DNA from: Companilactobacillus halodurans | Lineage (GTDB): Bacteria > Bacillota > Bacilli > Lactobacillales > Lactobacillaceae | Length of the DNA: 64,000 bases | Assembly (NCBI RefSeq): GCF_009600985.1 | Contig: NZ_VDFP01000011.1 | Location: 20,877 to 84,876 of the forward strand | Direction: 5' to 3' | In this document: one piece after another, positions 28,012 to 36,459 of the stretch | Layout of the letters: the number at the start of each line of letters is the position of its first letter | Position numbering within the stretch: the stretch's first letter is position 1 | Translations under genes and position numbers: made by a program | The notes under the pieces: model-generated | Seen by the model: only the letters and a program-made list of their open reading frames with translations | Database searches by the model: none | Told to the model about the DNA's origin: nothing

Positions 28012-28551
28012 CTAATTAATACTTTTCCCTAAGTCGGCTGCCTCTGCAATATGCTTATTCAATTCATTGTTATTCCATGAATTTGAAGCAAGAACTTCTC
28101 CTTTTATATTCCAACGCATATATTTACAAAGTTGATCAAAATATTCTACTAGAGAATGATAAAATTCACTGTCTTTATTCCCGGAACTATAACCACTAAT
28201 AAGAACATAAACATCTTTACCGTCTTTTAATTCATGGTTGTATTCATAAAATCTATCAATAACTGTTTTCAATTCAGCGTTGATTCCATAGTAATAAAGA
28301 GAAGTACATAATACCAAAACGCCTGCGTCCAAAATCCTAGGCATAACTTCCTTAGAGATAATATCGTCATCATGAATCGTCATTTCATTTTCATCTATTT
28401 TTAGAAAATCAATTTTTGATGCATTTAAACCAGCATCGAATCGATATAAATCATTGGTTTTAGAAACACCATTAACAAATGCGTCTGCCAATTGACTTGA
28501 AGTTCCATTTTTGTGTGGACTACCAGTTAAAACTGTGATTTTTTTTGCCAT
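28012..28551 (-). CDS. NADPH-dependent FMN reductase / flavodoxin-fold protein
   Basis: 179 residues with a flavodoxin-like fold: KKITVLTGSPHKNGTSSQLADAF binds the flavin phosphate, and LVLCTSLYYYGINAELKTVIDRF is the second conserved loop. Likely an NAD(P)H-dependent oxidoreductase. The substrate is unknown. Flanked by terminators. Confidence 0.85.
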   Translation of the reverse strand: MAKKITVLTGSPHKNGTSSQLADAFVNGVSKTNDLYRFDAGLNASKIDFLKIDENEMTIHDDDIISKEVMPRILDAGVLVLCTSLYYYGINAELKTVIDRFYEYNHELKDGKDVYVLISGYSSGNKDSEFYHSLVEYFDQLCKYMRWNIKGEVLASNSWNNNELNKHIAEAADLGKSIN

Positions 28552-28651
28552 ATTTTTTATCTCCTTTAATTATCACTACTATACTAATTCTTAAAGTTTA
28601 CTTTAGGTCAATACCCATTAAGAGATAATTTATTATTTATTTCTCAAACAA

Positions 28652-28690
28652 AAAAATATATTCTCAGCAAAAACACTGAGAATATATCTT
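28652..28690 (-). terminator. Terminator after aldo/keto reductase
   Basis: ATATATTCTCAG pairs with CTGAGAATATAT, with T7 on the minus strand. Confidence 0.87.
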
Positions 28691-28712
28691 GAAAAACTAT
28701 AATTTATTAATT

Positions 28713-29522
28713 TTAATTATCATAATTCAAATGCTCGTTTTCATCCAAACCATTAATTTCTTTAATTTCATCATCAGTCAAATTGAAATCGAAAATATCA
28801 AAGTTTGCTTTAACGTGTTCAGGGTTTGATGACTTAGGGAAAATAACGAATCCTGTATCAACTTGCCAACGAAGTACAACCTGAGCAGCACTCTTGTTGT
28901 GAGCTTTAGCAATCTTATTGATGGTCTCATTTTGAAGTACTAAATGACCATGTCCAATTGGAGAATAGCCTTCATTCACAATGCCATTGTCTTTATCGAA
29001 TTTAGCCAATTCAACTTGAGTCTTGAGTGGGTGACGCTCAATTTGATTTACCATAGGCTTAACTTTTGCGACCGCAAAGAGCTTCTTTAATTGTTCTTCT
29101 GAAAAGTTAGAAACACCAATAGCCTTAGCTTTTCCATCTGCATAAATCTTTTCGAGTGCTTTCCAAGTATCCAAAGTCAATTGGAAATTGTCTTCATTTG
29201 GCCAGTGAATCAAATAAAGATCCAAATAATCCAATTGAAGGTCACTCAAAGTTTTATCAAACGCAGCCAAAGTTGAATCATAACCTTGATCAGCATTCCA
29301 AACTTTTGAAGTGATGAATAAGTCTTCTCTTTTAACTCCCGAATCTTTAAGAGCCTTACCTACTTCAACCTCATTGCCATAAATATGAGCACAGTCAAAG
29401 TGACGATATCCAGCGTCGATTGCACCTTTTATTGCGTCAGCCACTTCGGATTTTTTGATTTGATATGTCCCAAAGCCTAACATAGGGATAGAAACACCAT
29501 TACTTAATTTTTGAAATTCCAT
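28713..29522 (-). CDS. Aldo/keto reductase (2,5-diketogluconate reductase-like)
   Basis: A 269-residue TIM-barrel NADPH oxidoreductase. Family signatures: MLGFGTYQI, GYRHFDCAHIYGNE (catalytic Asp and Tyr), ITSKVW (catalytic Lys), YLIHWP (catalytic His), and the C-terminal NADPH loop IFPKSSNPEHV. Probably reduces small aldehydes or ketones. A GGAGG-like site lies upstream. Monocistronic. Confidence 0.92.
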   Translation of the reverse strand: MEFQKLSNGVSIPMLGFGTYQIKKSEVADAIKGAIDAGYRHFDCAHIYGNEVEVGKALKDSGVKREDLFITSKVWNADQGYDSTLAAFDKTLSDLQLDYLDLYLIHWPNEDNFQLTLDTWKALEKIYADGKAKAIGVSNFSEEQLKKLFAVAKVKPMVNQIERHPLKTQVELAKFDKDNGIVNEGYSPIGHGHLVLQNETINKIAKAHNKSAAQVVLRWQVDTGFVIFPKSSNPEHVKANFDIFDFNLTDDEIKEINGLDENEHLNYDN

Positions 29523-29719
29523 ATTATTGCCCTCCTGCTAAAAACTAAACTACTATTTAATAATACATTACAATTTATTTAATTGGAAAGATACGCTCTG
29601 AACTTTTTCAATCACGAAACTTAGCTATGATGTTACACTCAAGTTTAATAAATAATTCAACTCCATTTTTACAAATCACACTGAATTTATTTAATCTAGA
29701 TAGCAAAATAAAGCAGTTG

Positions 29720-29735
29720 TGTGAGAATGATTACA
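29720..29735 (+). promoter_or_regulatory. CRP/FNR-type palindrome before the decayed gene copy
   Basis: TGTGA-N6-TTACA, one mismatch from the perfect TGTGA-N6-TCACA found before the intact copy at 37756. It lies 35 bases upstream of the pseudogene's start codon. Confidence 0.45.
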
Positions 29736-29769
29736 TTTTCAATTAATGCTTTAGAATAGAGTTCAAATA

Positions 29770-30320
29770 ATGGATATTAAAGAATTAAATCTTGTCACAA
29801 AAGAAATCGAAAGTTTTTCAAGGCTAGAACATATCGGAAATGGAAAAAAATAAAGAAATCAAAATCTATTTTTAATTTCTTCAGAGCATGGATCGAATGG
29901 AATAACGTTTTAGATGTTATCAATAGCTACAAAAATATTAACATGAATTTACATAATGTTACTTCGCATGATTTTTTGGTCTTGTTTCTCCATTATGGGG
30001 ATGTTATGATAACTTATTGAAACAATCTTTAAGTCAAGACCCGCTTTAGATTATAGAAAAATTGCTCGCCAACTTTATGACATTCGTCAGACACATCCTA
30101 AGTATTCATTTACGGTTGCTTTGGTATCAAAGTTAGATACTTGTAAATTTTTGTCAGATAATGATTTAGATAAAATGATTCTTTTATTGGCAAAAATTTC
30201 TAATAATCCTAATGTGACAACAAAGAAATAACCCATTCAAAGTTTGGTGATTGTTTGTACGAAATACTCTATAGTCTCTCAAATTTTTCGATTCTAAGAA
30301 CTGCTAAAAATTCATTTTAA
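29770..30320 (+). pseudogene. Decayed copy of the gene at 37832
   Basis: Opens MDIKELNLVTKEIESFS, then LEHIGNGKK and a stop. The homology to the intact 183-residue protein at 37832 continues in shifted frames to the end (NSF, stop at 30320). Total length is 551 bases against 552. Several small frameshifts and stops are visible. The region before it (AAAATAAAG, CRP-like box, GAGTTCAAATAATGG) and the terminator after it are also homologous. This is therefore a duplicated whole transcription unit that decayed. Confidence 0.88.
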
Positions 30321-30322
30321 TT

Positions 30323-30354
30323 TAAAAAGTCACGACAAAGTCGTGGCTTTTTTT
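30323..30354. terminator. Bidirectional terminator between pseudogene and accessory operon
   Basis: AGTCACGAC/GTCGTGGCT stem with a 3-base loop and T runs on both strands. It can also end the accessory operon on the minus strand. Confidence 0.82.
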
Positions 30355-30436
30355 CAGTGTTATAAAGATTTATTTTGATTTAATAATCTATCTTGATAAT
30401 CATCATATTCTCGCAAATATTTCATTGGAAATGGGA

Positions 30437-32545
30437 TTACAGTAAGCTGTTTTGGCGGACAAAATCAACACTCATCATTTTTGCAATATCACCAAAAGAA
30501 TCTAAAATGACCTTGTCATCCCCTGTCAGTGCTGTAATCTTCCTAAATTTAATTGCCTTACTGATTTCTTGCTTTATACCAGAACTCCGTTTAGTTCCTA
30601 CATAGTAAAGAAATGCATTATTGTACCTTGTAATACCGATACCATCAAAACCTGGGAACAAAGATGTTGGATCCTTTTGACGAACTGAATTGTTAAAAGT
30701 ATAGTTGAAATTTTTTTCTAAATCTCGACAAATACTTCGAAATTTCTTCTTTTTGAAACTTATTTGACTATCTAATTTTAATTGATCTTTAATTTCACCT
30801 ATTGAAACCACAGAAGTCGAAATTTTTTTAACTGCAGCAATCAATAGATTCACATCTTCATCATTATACTCATCATGTGTGGTTTGGTGATTTATACTTA
30901 AAAAAGTTTTCAAATCTTTAATCACTTCATTTTTTAACACAATCTTTTCACTATCAAAGTGTATTTCACGTTCTTTTATTTCATCTTGCAGTGGAACAAC
31001 CTGTATTGATGTTTGTGTGATTAACAAATAGTCTGAGCCTGACTTAATAACACAATCAACACGATCCCAGTGATATTTTTTTTCTTTACTTTTAATTGTG
31101 TCGGCAACATCATAAACAACATGTGCCAACTCACTTTTCCTATTGTAATTTTCTAAACTAACAATGTCTGAATCAAATAACATTGTTCCTTCAGAAGATA
31201 TACTTAATTTGATAACTTTTATCGAACCTTTTTTAATCCATTCGAAACTAAAGAATTCATAACAGCTAACTAATTTCAATAAATCTCCAGAAACCAGCGT
31301 CATCTGTTTCTGGCGTATGTCATTTTTGACAATCAAATTAAGAAAAGTATTTATAATTTCTGGACTCTTAACAATATCTTTATTTTGAACTTCTCCATCA
31401 ACTTTATGCTTTTTTAGTTTCCAATTAACTTTATTAGTTTTATGGTTCAAGTTTCCCAAACCATCAGGTGTAATATGTTGAATGATTTTTTTATCTTGTC
31501 CCAATTGATATCGTTCATCAACACTCATATCTTTACGAGCATCACGAATTACTTGGATATTAAGTCCATCAACTGCTTGATTGGCACAAGTAATCGTAAT
31601 ATTCTCCCACTTTAATAACTCACTATCTTGAAAACCTGCCATTAACAAATCAGTTAATTGTTTTGAAATCAAATCGTCAGGATCAAAAAATAAATTTATC
31701 GTCTTATTTTGAAGATGATCCCAAATATTATCAACATCAACTGCCAATTTACCGTCAACAAATTGCTCTTCTTTTCTTTCTTTCAATTTGAATCCATCAA
31801 GAAAATATTTATTAAAGTAAGTATTCATTTCATCTAATAATTGGTTTAAAATCCCGATTTTACTTTTACTAAAGTTTTCTAAATCTTCTAAAGAAAGATA
31901 ATTTATTAAATTTTTTTTATGACCATTGTGTCTTTCATATAAGACTATTTTTCTCTCTTTTTTCCCATAATCATAGGTGCGTTGCATTTGTTCACGATTA
32001 TTATCCCAGACATATGGTTCCTGAACTTCCTGAACTTTCTTAATTTTACTGATTTCAGTAAACGTCGTCACACCAATTTCGAAATTTTTTTCCCAGTTAA
32101 GAGATACCTTTAAGGTAATCATTTGTTTTAAATCATCTGCTAATATTTTGGGTTGTTGTCCCTTGCCAACAAACAAATAAGGAGTGATGCTTTTTTCAGG
32201 TAACATCACTTCATCAATTGCTAATTGATTAATCATTAATTGAACGATATTATTTTCATAAATTGGAGTTTTCTTATTAAAGATACCAAAATCTACTTTA
32301 GTATAAGTTATTTCATTATTTATTTTTGGTTCAACAAATTCATTTTTTTTAAACAAAATTACATACCTAAGTGAATTAATAGCTGTTAAAGCTTGTAACT
32401 TTAATTTACTAATATCTTTTTGAAATTGTTTATATGAACTTTTACTTTCCAACTGAGCATAGATTAAATCAAAATCATGATTTAATTTAAGAAAATCTAA
32501 ATCGTAAACTGTCTCATTAGTCCTAACCATCTTTTTAATTTCCAA
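30437..32545 (-). CDS. Unknown large protein of accessory module, 702 residues
   Basis: No family recognised with confidence. A mixed alpha/beta protein of three visible parts: a helix-rich N-terminus (1-90), a beta-rich middle, and a basic C-terminal domain (about 590-702). Residues about 330-370 (TCANQAVDGLNIQVIRD, then QHITPDGLG) and the beta-rich segment that follows give a weak impression of a MID/PIWI-type fold. The C-terminal domain includes LFPGFDGIGITRYNNAFLYY. The PIWI idea is a low-confidence guess. A TTG start at 32545 is likely, with GGAGAG seven bases before it. It overlaps the helicase-nuclease frame by 11 bases, so the two are coupled and probably act together. Confidence 0.7.
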   Translation of the reverse strand: MEIKKMVRTNETVYDLDFLKLNHDFDLIYAQLESKSSYKQFQKDISKLKLQALTAINSLRYVILFKKNEFVEPKINNEITYTKVDFGIFNKKTPIYENNIVQLMINQLAIDEVMLPEKSITPYLFVGKGQQPKILADDLKQMITLKVSLNWEKNFEIGVTTFTEISKIKKVQEVQEPYVWDNNREQMQRTYDYGKKERKIVLYERHNGHKKNLINYLSLEDLENFSKSKIGILNQLLDEMNTYFNKYFLDGFKLKERKEEQFVDGKLAVDVDNIWDHLQNKTINLFFDPDDLISKQLTDLLMAGFQDSELLKWENITITCANQAVDGLNIQVIRDARKDMSVDERYQLGQDKKIIQHITPDGLGNLNHKTNKVNWKLKKHKVDGEVQNKDIVKSPEIINTFLNLIVKNDIRQKQMTLVSGDLLKLVSCYEFFSFEWIKKGSIKVIKLSISSEGTMLFDSDIVSLENYNRKSELAHVVYDVADTIKSKEKKYHWDRVDCVIKSGSDYLLITQTSIQVVPLQDEIKEREIHFDSEKIVLKNEVIKDLKTFLSINHQTTHDEYNDEDVNLLIAAVKKISTSVVSIGEIKDQLKLDSQISFKKKKFRSICRDLEKNFNYTFNNSVRQKDPTSLFPGFDGIGITRYNNAFLYYVGTKRSSGIKQEISKAIKFRKITALTGDDKVILDSFGDIAKMMSVDFVRQNSLL

Positions 32546-34283
32546 TTAAGAACTCTCCAATCAATTTTTTATCTTCAGATGTTAAGGAATTCTGACAATT
32601 GAAATCAACTAATGCTGAAACCTCCATGATTTTGCCATCATTAGTAATAGTCACTGGAGAATAATTTTCACCTATAATATTAATAATTATGGCTCGCCAT
32701 TTTTTATTTTCATTGTTTTCTAAAATATTTAATTTTTTTTGGACTTTTAAAAGTGCATTTTTTCGATCTTCCAAGTGACTTGGATTCCAATTTTTAAAAT
32801 CAATCGCAACATTATTATTTTCAATTTTGTAATCAAACAATTCATTATTCCCTAACTTTTCAAAATTACGCAATTGATTACCAAAAACATCTTCAAAAAT
32901 ATATTTTCCTGCAATTTCTCCCAAAATTCCTCGATACAAATTTATATACTGAATTGGATTTAAAATATTCTCATTTGGAACCCACTCTGTTGCATAGCCA
33001 TTACTATCAAAGAACTGTTTCAAACCTTTATAGTTCATTAAAATATCTAAACCTGATTCCTGTTCAGAAACACATAACGATGTTTTTTCCTTAAAATCAA
33101 TTGTCGAACTAAAATCAATTTCTCCTCGGTTAATTGAACCACAATCAACGCAATATGATATTGATCTATCTGAGTTAGGAAGATATTGTAAACATCTTTT
33201 GGAAGTACTTTGTAATAGTTTTAAATCATCATTAGAAATCGTTGGATATTTTAAAACCAGTTTGCGAATTTTTTGATATTCCTCGGCAAATTTTTCATCG
33301 CTACTCAATCTGTGGACTAACTGATTTACATCACGATAGCTATAAGCGGTTAAATTATTTTTTACAACATTGGTATCATAATCTTGTTGCAAAATATTAT
33401 TTTCTGAATCAACCTTTTTCATTAGAGAATTAAATTCGGGACTAAACAACATTTTATCTTTATGAATGTATTTAATATTCTTAATGACATTACTGTGAGC
33501 TAGTATCAACGGTCGACGAACTTTATTAAAAGTCCGATTCATCCTACCTAATGCTTGAATAATCGCTCTAGTATAACTTACTGGAATACTTTTAGTATGT
33601 TTAGGATGAGAACAATAGGGGGATCTATTTTGAATAGCTTTCATCTGTCTTTTTACTTCAAAAGGTCCTATTTCGTTAGCATCTTGCAGATACTCTAATC
33701 CAGTTACAAATTTTAAAATATCTGAGCTCAATTTAAAATCAGTTAAATTGGTCATGATGTTCGTGACATCGCCTAAATACATTCCTCCTAAATCAATTTG
33801 ATTCATTCTTTCGTCATTTCTTTGAACTTCTGGCATAGCTATATTGAATGCTAATGCCTTTTCTTTCTCGCTCATTTTATGTTGCAAATTTTGGCCAACA
33901 CCTATCGATGCATAAGCACTCAATAAATAAACCCTAATATCTTTTTTTTCTAGTAATTCTAAAGCTTGATTTAACATTTCTTGAACTTGCCCATTTTGTG
34001 TTGAAATAAAACAAAGTTGAGGTAAGCTTTCATGTTTATCAGCCAACTCATTGCACAATCCATTAAAAACTTTTTCGATTAAAACTTTTGACATCTCATC
34101 CGACTCATCTGCCAACTTTGATTGCAAGCCCAAAAACGAAGTCAAATTTTTATCTAAAATAAAGTAAACAAAACTTTCAAATAAAGATAAATATCTAGTT
34201 CGGAAATATTGTATTTCTTTTTCTCTATTTTTAATATTTGAACATTTGATTCCGTTAAGAGTTTTTTGTAATTCTGAATCCAA
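32535..34283 (-). CDS. SF2 helicase C-terminal half plus putative PD-(D/E)xK nuclease
   Basis: Helicase motifs of the second RecA domain are present: LLSAYASIGVGQNLQ (motif V-like, about residue 120-134) and QALGRMNRT (motif VI, about 243). Cysteine pairs (YCVDCG) follow. Near the end GEIAGK, ELFDYKI and VAIDFKNW, about 455-500, then a hydrophobic strand RAIIINII, resemble a PD-(D/E)xK nuclease core. The frame has no ATG and no ribosome site at its 5' end (only a TTG at 34283). It fits onto the preceding gene if one A is dropped from the A8 run at 34292-34299. It is best read as the second half of a single protein of about 1186 residues. Confidence 0.78.
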   Translation of the reverse strand: MDSELQKTLNGIKCSNIKNREKEIQYFRTRYLSLFESFVYFILDKNLTSFLGLQSKLADESDEMSKVLIEKVFNGLCNELADKHESLPQLCFISTQNGQVQEMLNQALELLEKKDIRVYLLSAYASIGVGQNLQHKMSEKEKALAFNIAMPEVQRNDERMNQIDLGGMYLGDVTNIMTNLTDFKLSSDILKFVTGLEYLQDANEIGPFEVKRQMKAIQNRSPYCSHPKHTKSIPVSYTRAIIQALGRMNRTFNKVRRPLILAHSNVIKNIKYIHKDKMLFSPEFNSLMKKVDSENNILQQDYDTNVVKNNLTAYSYRDVNQLVHRLSSDEKFAEEYQKIRKLVLKYPTISNDDLKLLQSTSKRCLQYLPNSDRSISYCVDCGSINRGEIDFSSTIDFKEKTSLCVSEQESGLDILMNYKGLKQFFDSNGYATEWVPNENILNPIQYINLYRGILGEIAGKYIFEDVFGNQLRNFEKLGNNELFDYKIENNNVAIDFKNWNPSHLEDRKNALLKVQKKLNILENNENKKWRAIIINIIGENYSPVTITNDGKIMEVSALVDFNCQNSLTSEDKKLIGEFLIGN

Positions 34284-36096
34284 AGATTGAATTTTTTTTC
34301 CAATCTATGTCTATCCTAGAAATTTTCTTAGTTCTTGAATGAGACAGAGCCATTTCAACTGAGTCCTTTAGAGTCAATTTCAAACCCACTATCCAAGAAT
34401 CATTTTTTATTTTGTGTTCATGATATCTTTTGACATAATCAAATTCAGAAATTGTTGATTTAGTTAAAAATTTTCTCCCGTTAATAAAATTATCACCTAA
34501 TTTTTCTTTCAAATAATCCAAATCATAATTATCTAAAACTGTTGGTGCAAATGCAGTTGCGGACAATCCATAAACTAGACATTTTTTTGTTAAATTTAAG
34601 AGAAAATTTTCAGCTGTCGCATTCAAAAATGAAGCATTAATTTCTGTTTCTAAATCATGCGCAGCTGAATTTTCAAAATAATAAAGTGACATTCCCTCCT
34701 TTTGAAATTCATGATAATCATGCGGATCATATTGGCTAATCTTGTTAGTCTTATCATTTTGTTTGATTTCAGGTAAGATATTGACTAATCCTTCAATTTG
34801 TCTGTCGTCCAATCGTAATGCATGATAAATAGTTCTGTAGGCGTCCATTTGAGTAATTGCCATATCTAAATCAGAGCCATGGGAATTTCTAAAATTCATG
34901 TATCGTCTTGCACATTGAACGATAAAATCATTAAAATATTTGATAAAACCGGAAACGCGTCTCAGCATAAGACTAAAGTTTAATTCATCCGGTTCATTTT
35001 GATTAACGATAATTTGCTTTAAATTTTCATCAAAATGAGCATATCTTTTTTTATTCAAACTCACTAAGGTATTTCCTGGTGTGTGAATCACATAGGAACT
35101 TGATTCCATTTCATTAAATTTATATAAAAAAGATAATTTGAATTCACTATTTAATTTATTCGCAATTTCGAGAAAATGTTGATACCCTTTACCTTCAGAA
35201 AGAATCTTGTTCAATTTTATTGGTAAATCATTTTCAACTCTTTGCAATCCTTTTAAAATTGAATCAAATAGGTCAATCAAATCAAATTTAATAGTCAAAG
35301 CATCATTAATAGACTTATTCCAAAATCTTGTTTTAGTACTATCAAATTCATCAAAAACAACTAATGAATTTTCAATTAAAGCAGAGTATTGAAATAATTC
35401 TCCTTCGAATTTAAAAAAAGGCGTATAACTTCGAATAAATTTATCAGTTGTGGATAGAAAAATTTGAAAATCCTCAGGATGAATTGTTGGATAAATTTTA
35501 TTTATCCACCTTTGAAGTTCTTCCGGACATGTCTTTAAAAATGCTTTTATACCTTTTTGTACTTCAACATCATTGAAATTACTAAAATTAATTCCAGCTA
35601 AATCCGAAAGAACCTCAGCTAAACTTTTTCTAAATTCATATTCCATCTTTTTTAATTCAGACCATCCTGAAATCGTATCTGGGTCAGAGTTATGAATCGT
35701 ATTATATAAATTAAATGACTCTTGAAGTTTTATCAAAGCCTTTTCCAAATTTGATTTCATAATTATCATTGGAATTTCTTTATTAGTATAATCATCCACT
35801 AATAAACTGACAGTGTCTGTTAATGAACGTAAAACAGCAATCTTCTTGTAAGAATATTTCTGGCTTTTTCTCTTACGATTCCATTCATTCACAAAACTCT
35901 TCTCCATAAGGTTTTTCTTTTGATCAGTCACAAAAAAAGTCTTGAATCCACTATTATTGAGTGCTTGCTGGCATAAGAAAGAAACAACGCTGTAACTTTT
36001 TCCACACCCTGTAGGAGCCTCTAATACCACTAATTTTCCTGAATTACCGTCTTTATTTATCTGTTTATAAATATTCTCATGATCTGATACTTTCAT
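34255..36096 (-). CDS. SF2 helicase N-terminal half
   Basis: Walker A APTGCGKS near residue 30, DEAH-box equivalent VVFDEFDS near 250, and motif III GLSATA near 525. A long insert between motifs I and II is helical. The second RecA domain is missing and lies in the next frame. Start: ATG at 36096 follows AAAGGAG by 12 bases. A more upstream ATG at 36126 precedes that ribosome site and is unlikely. The frame ends 11 codons past the A8 run in a non-homologous tail (FGFRITKNS). The protein as encoded is only half a helicase unless the ribosome or polymerase slips. Confidence 0.8.
   Translation of the reverse strand: MKVSDHENIYKQINKDGNSGKLVVLEAPTGCGKSYSVVSFLCQQALNNSGFKTFFVTDQKKNLMEKSFVNEWNRKRKSQKYSYKKIAVLRSLTDTVSLLVDDYTNKEIPMIIMKSNLEKALIKLQESFNLYNTIHNSDPDTISGWSELKKMEYEFRKSLAEVLSDLAGINFSNFNDVEVQKGIKAFLKTCPEELQRWINKIYPTIHPEDFQIFLSTTDKFIRSYTPFFKFEGELFQYSALIENSLVVFDEFDSTKTRFWNKSINDALTIKFDLIDLFDSILKGLQRVENDLPIKLNKILSEGKGYQHFLEIANKLNSEFKLSFLYKFNEMESSSYVIHTPGNTLVSLNKKRYAHFDENLKQIIVNQNEPDELNFSLMLRRVSGFIKYFNDFIVQCARRYMNFRNSHGSDLDMAITQMDAYRTIYHALRLDDRQIEGLVNILPEIKQNDKTNKISQYDPHDYHEFQKEGMSLYYFENSAAHDLETEINASFLNATAENFLLNLTKKCLVYGLSATAFAPTVLDNYDLDYLKEKLGDNFINGRKFLTKSTISEFDYVKRYHEHKIKNDSWIVGLKLTLKDSVEMALSHSRTKKISRIDIDWKKNSIFGFRITKNS
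34292..34299 (-). other. A8 homopolymer at the frame junction of the helicase
   Basis: On the coding strand GATTGG is followed by eight A. Loss of one A joins the two helicase halves (…IDWKK then IQSLDSELQK). Such tracts are prone to slippage in replication or transcription. It could be a mutation, a phase-variable switch, or a sequencing error. Confidence 0.75.
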
Positions 36097-36459
36097 TACT
36101 AGAAAAGTCTCCTTTATAAAAAGCATTTTGAACTACGCTCTGAACTAAATTTTATTTAACCATATAAGGACTTTTCTATCAGTATTAAATGAATTCTTTT
36201 TTAATTTATCTTTTTATCCGTGATTAATTAATTTATCTATTTAAAAGACAATTTTAATCAAATTATTTATAATGAATAAATCGAATTTATTAACAAATAA
36301 AATAATTAACAATCGTAAATTGTGGGTCATTTCAAAGAATACAAACTATAACGAGTTCCCTTATTTTATTACACCAAATCTTTATTAACCACAAAAATAG
36401 ATATGGCTAATCGTAATTGCGTGATTACCATACCTACCAATTTCGTTATATTTTAATTT
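36097..36459. other. AT-rich gap upstream of helicase operon
   Basis: No credible gene. It begins, on the minus strand, with the terminator of the DUF6933-like gene at about 36393-36432. It continues with about 270 bases of very AT-rich sequence, which must hold the promoter of the helicase operon. I cannot pick out convincing -35/-10 boxes. The helicase ribosome site AAAGGAG lies at its end. Confidence 0.5.
36393..36432 (-). terminator. Terminator after DUF6933-like gene
   Basis: TATGGTAATC pairs with GATTAGCCATA (one bulge) around a 10-base loop, with TCTATTTTTG after it on the minus strand. It makes this gene a separate transcript from the helicase operon. Confidence 0.65.

Noticed and set aside
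34283..34283. Independent TTG start for the second helicase half
   Set aside because: No ribosome site upstream, and the product would begin in the middle of a helicase fold.
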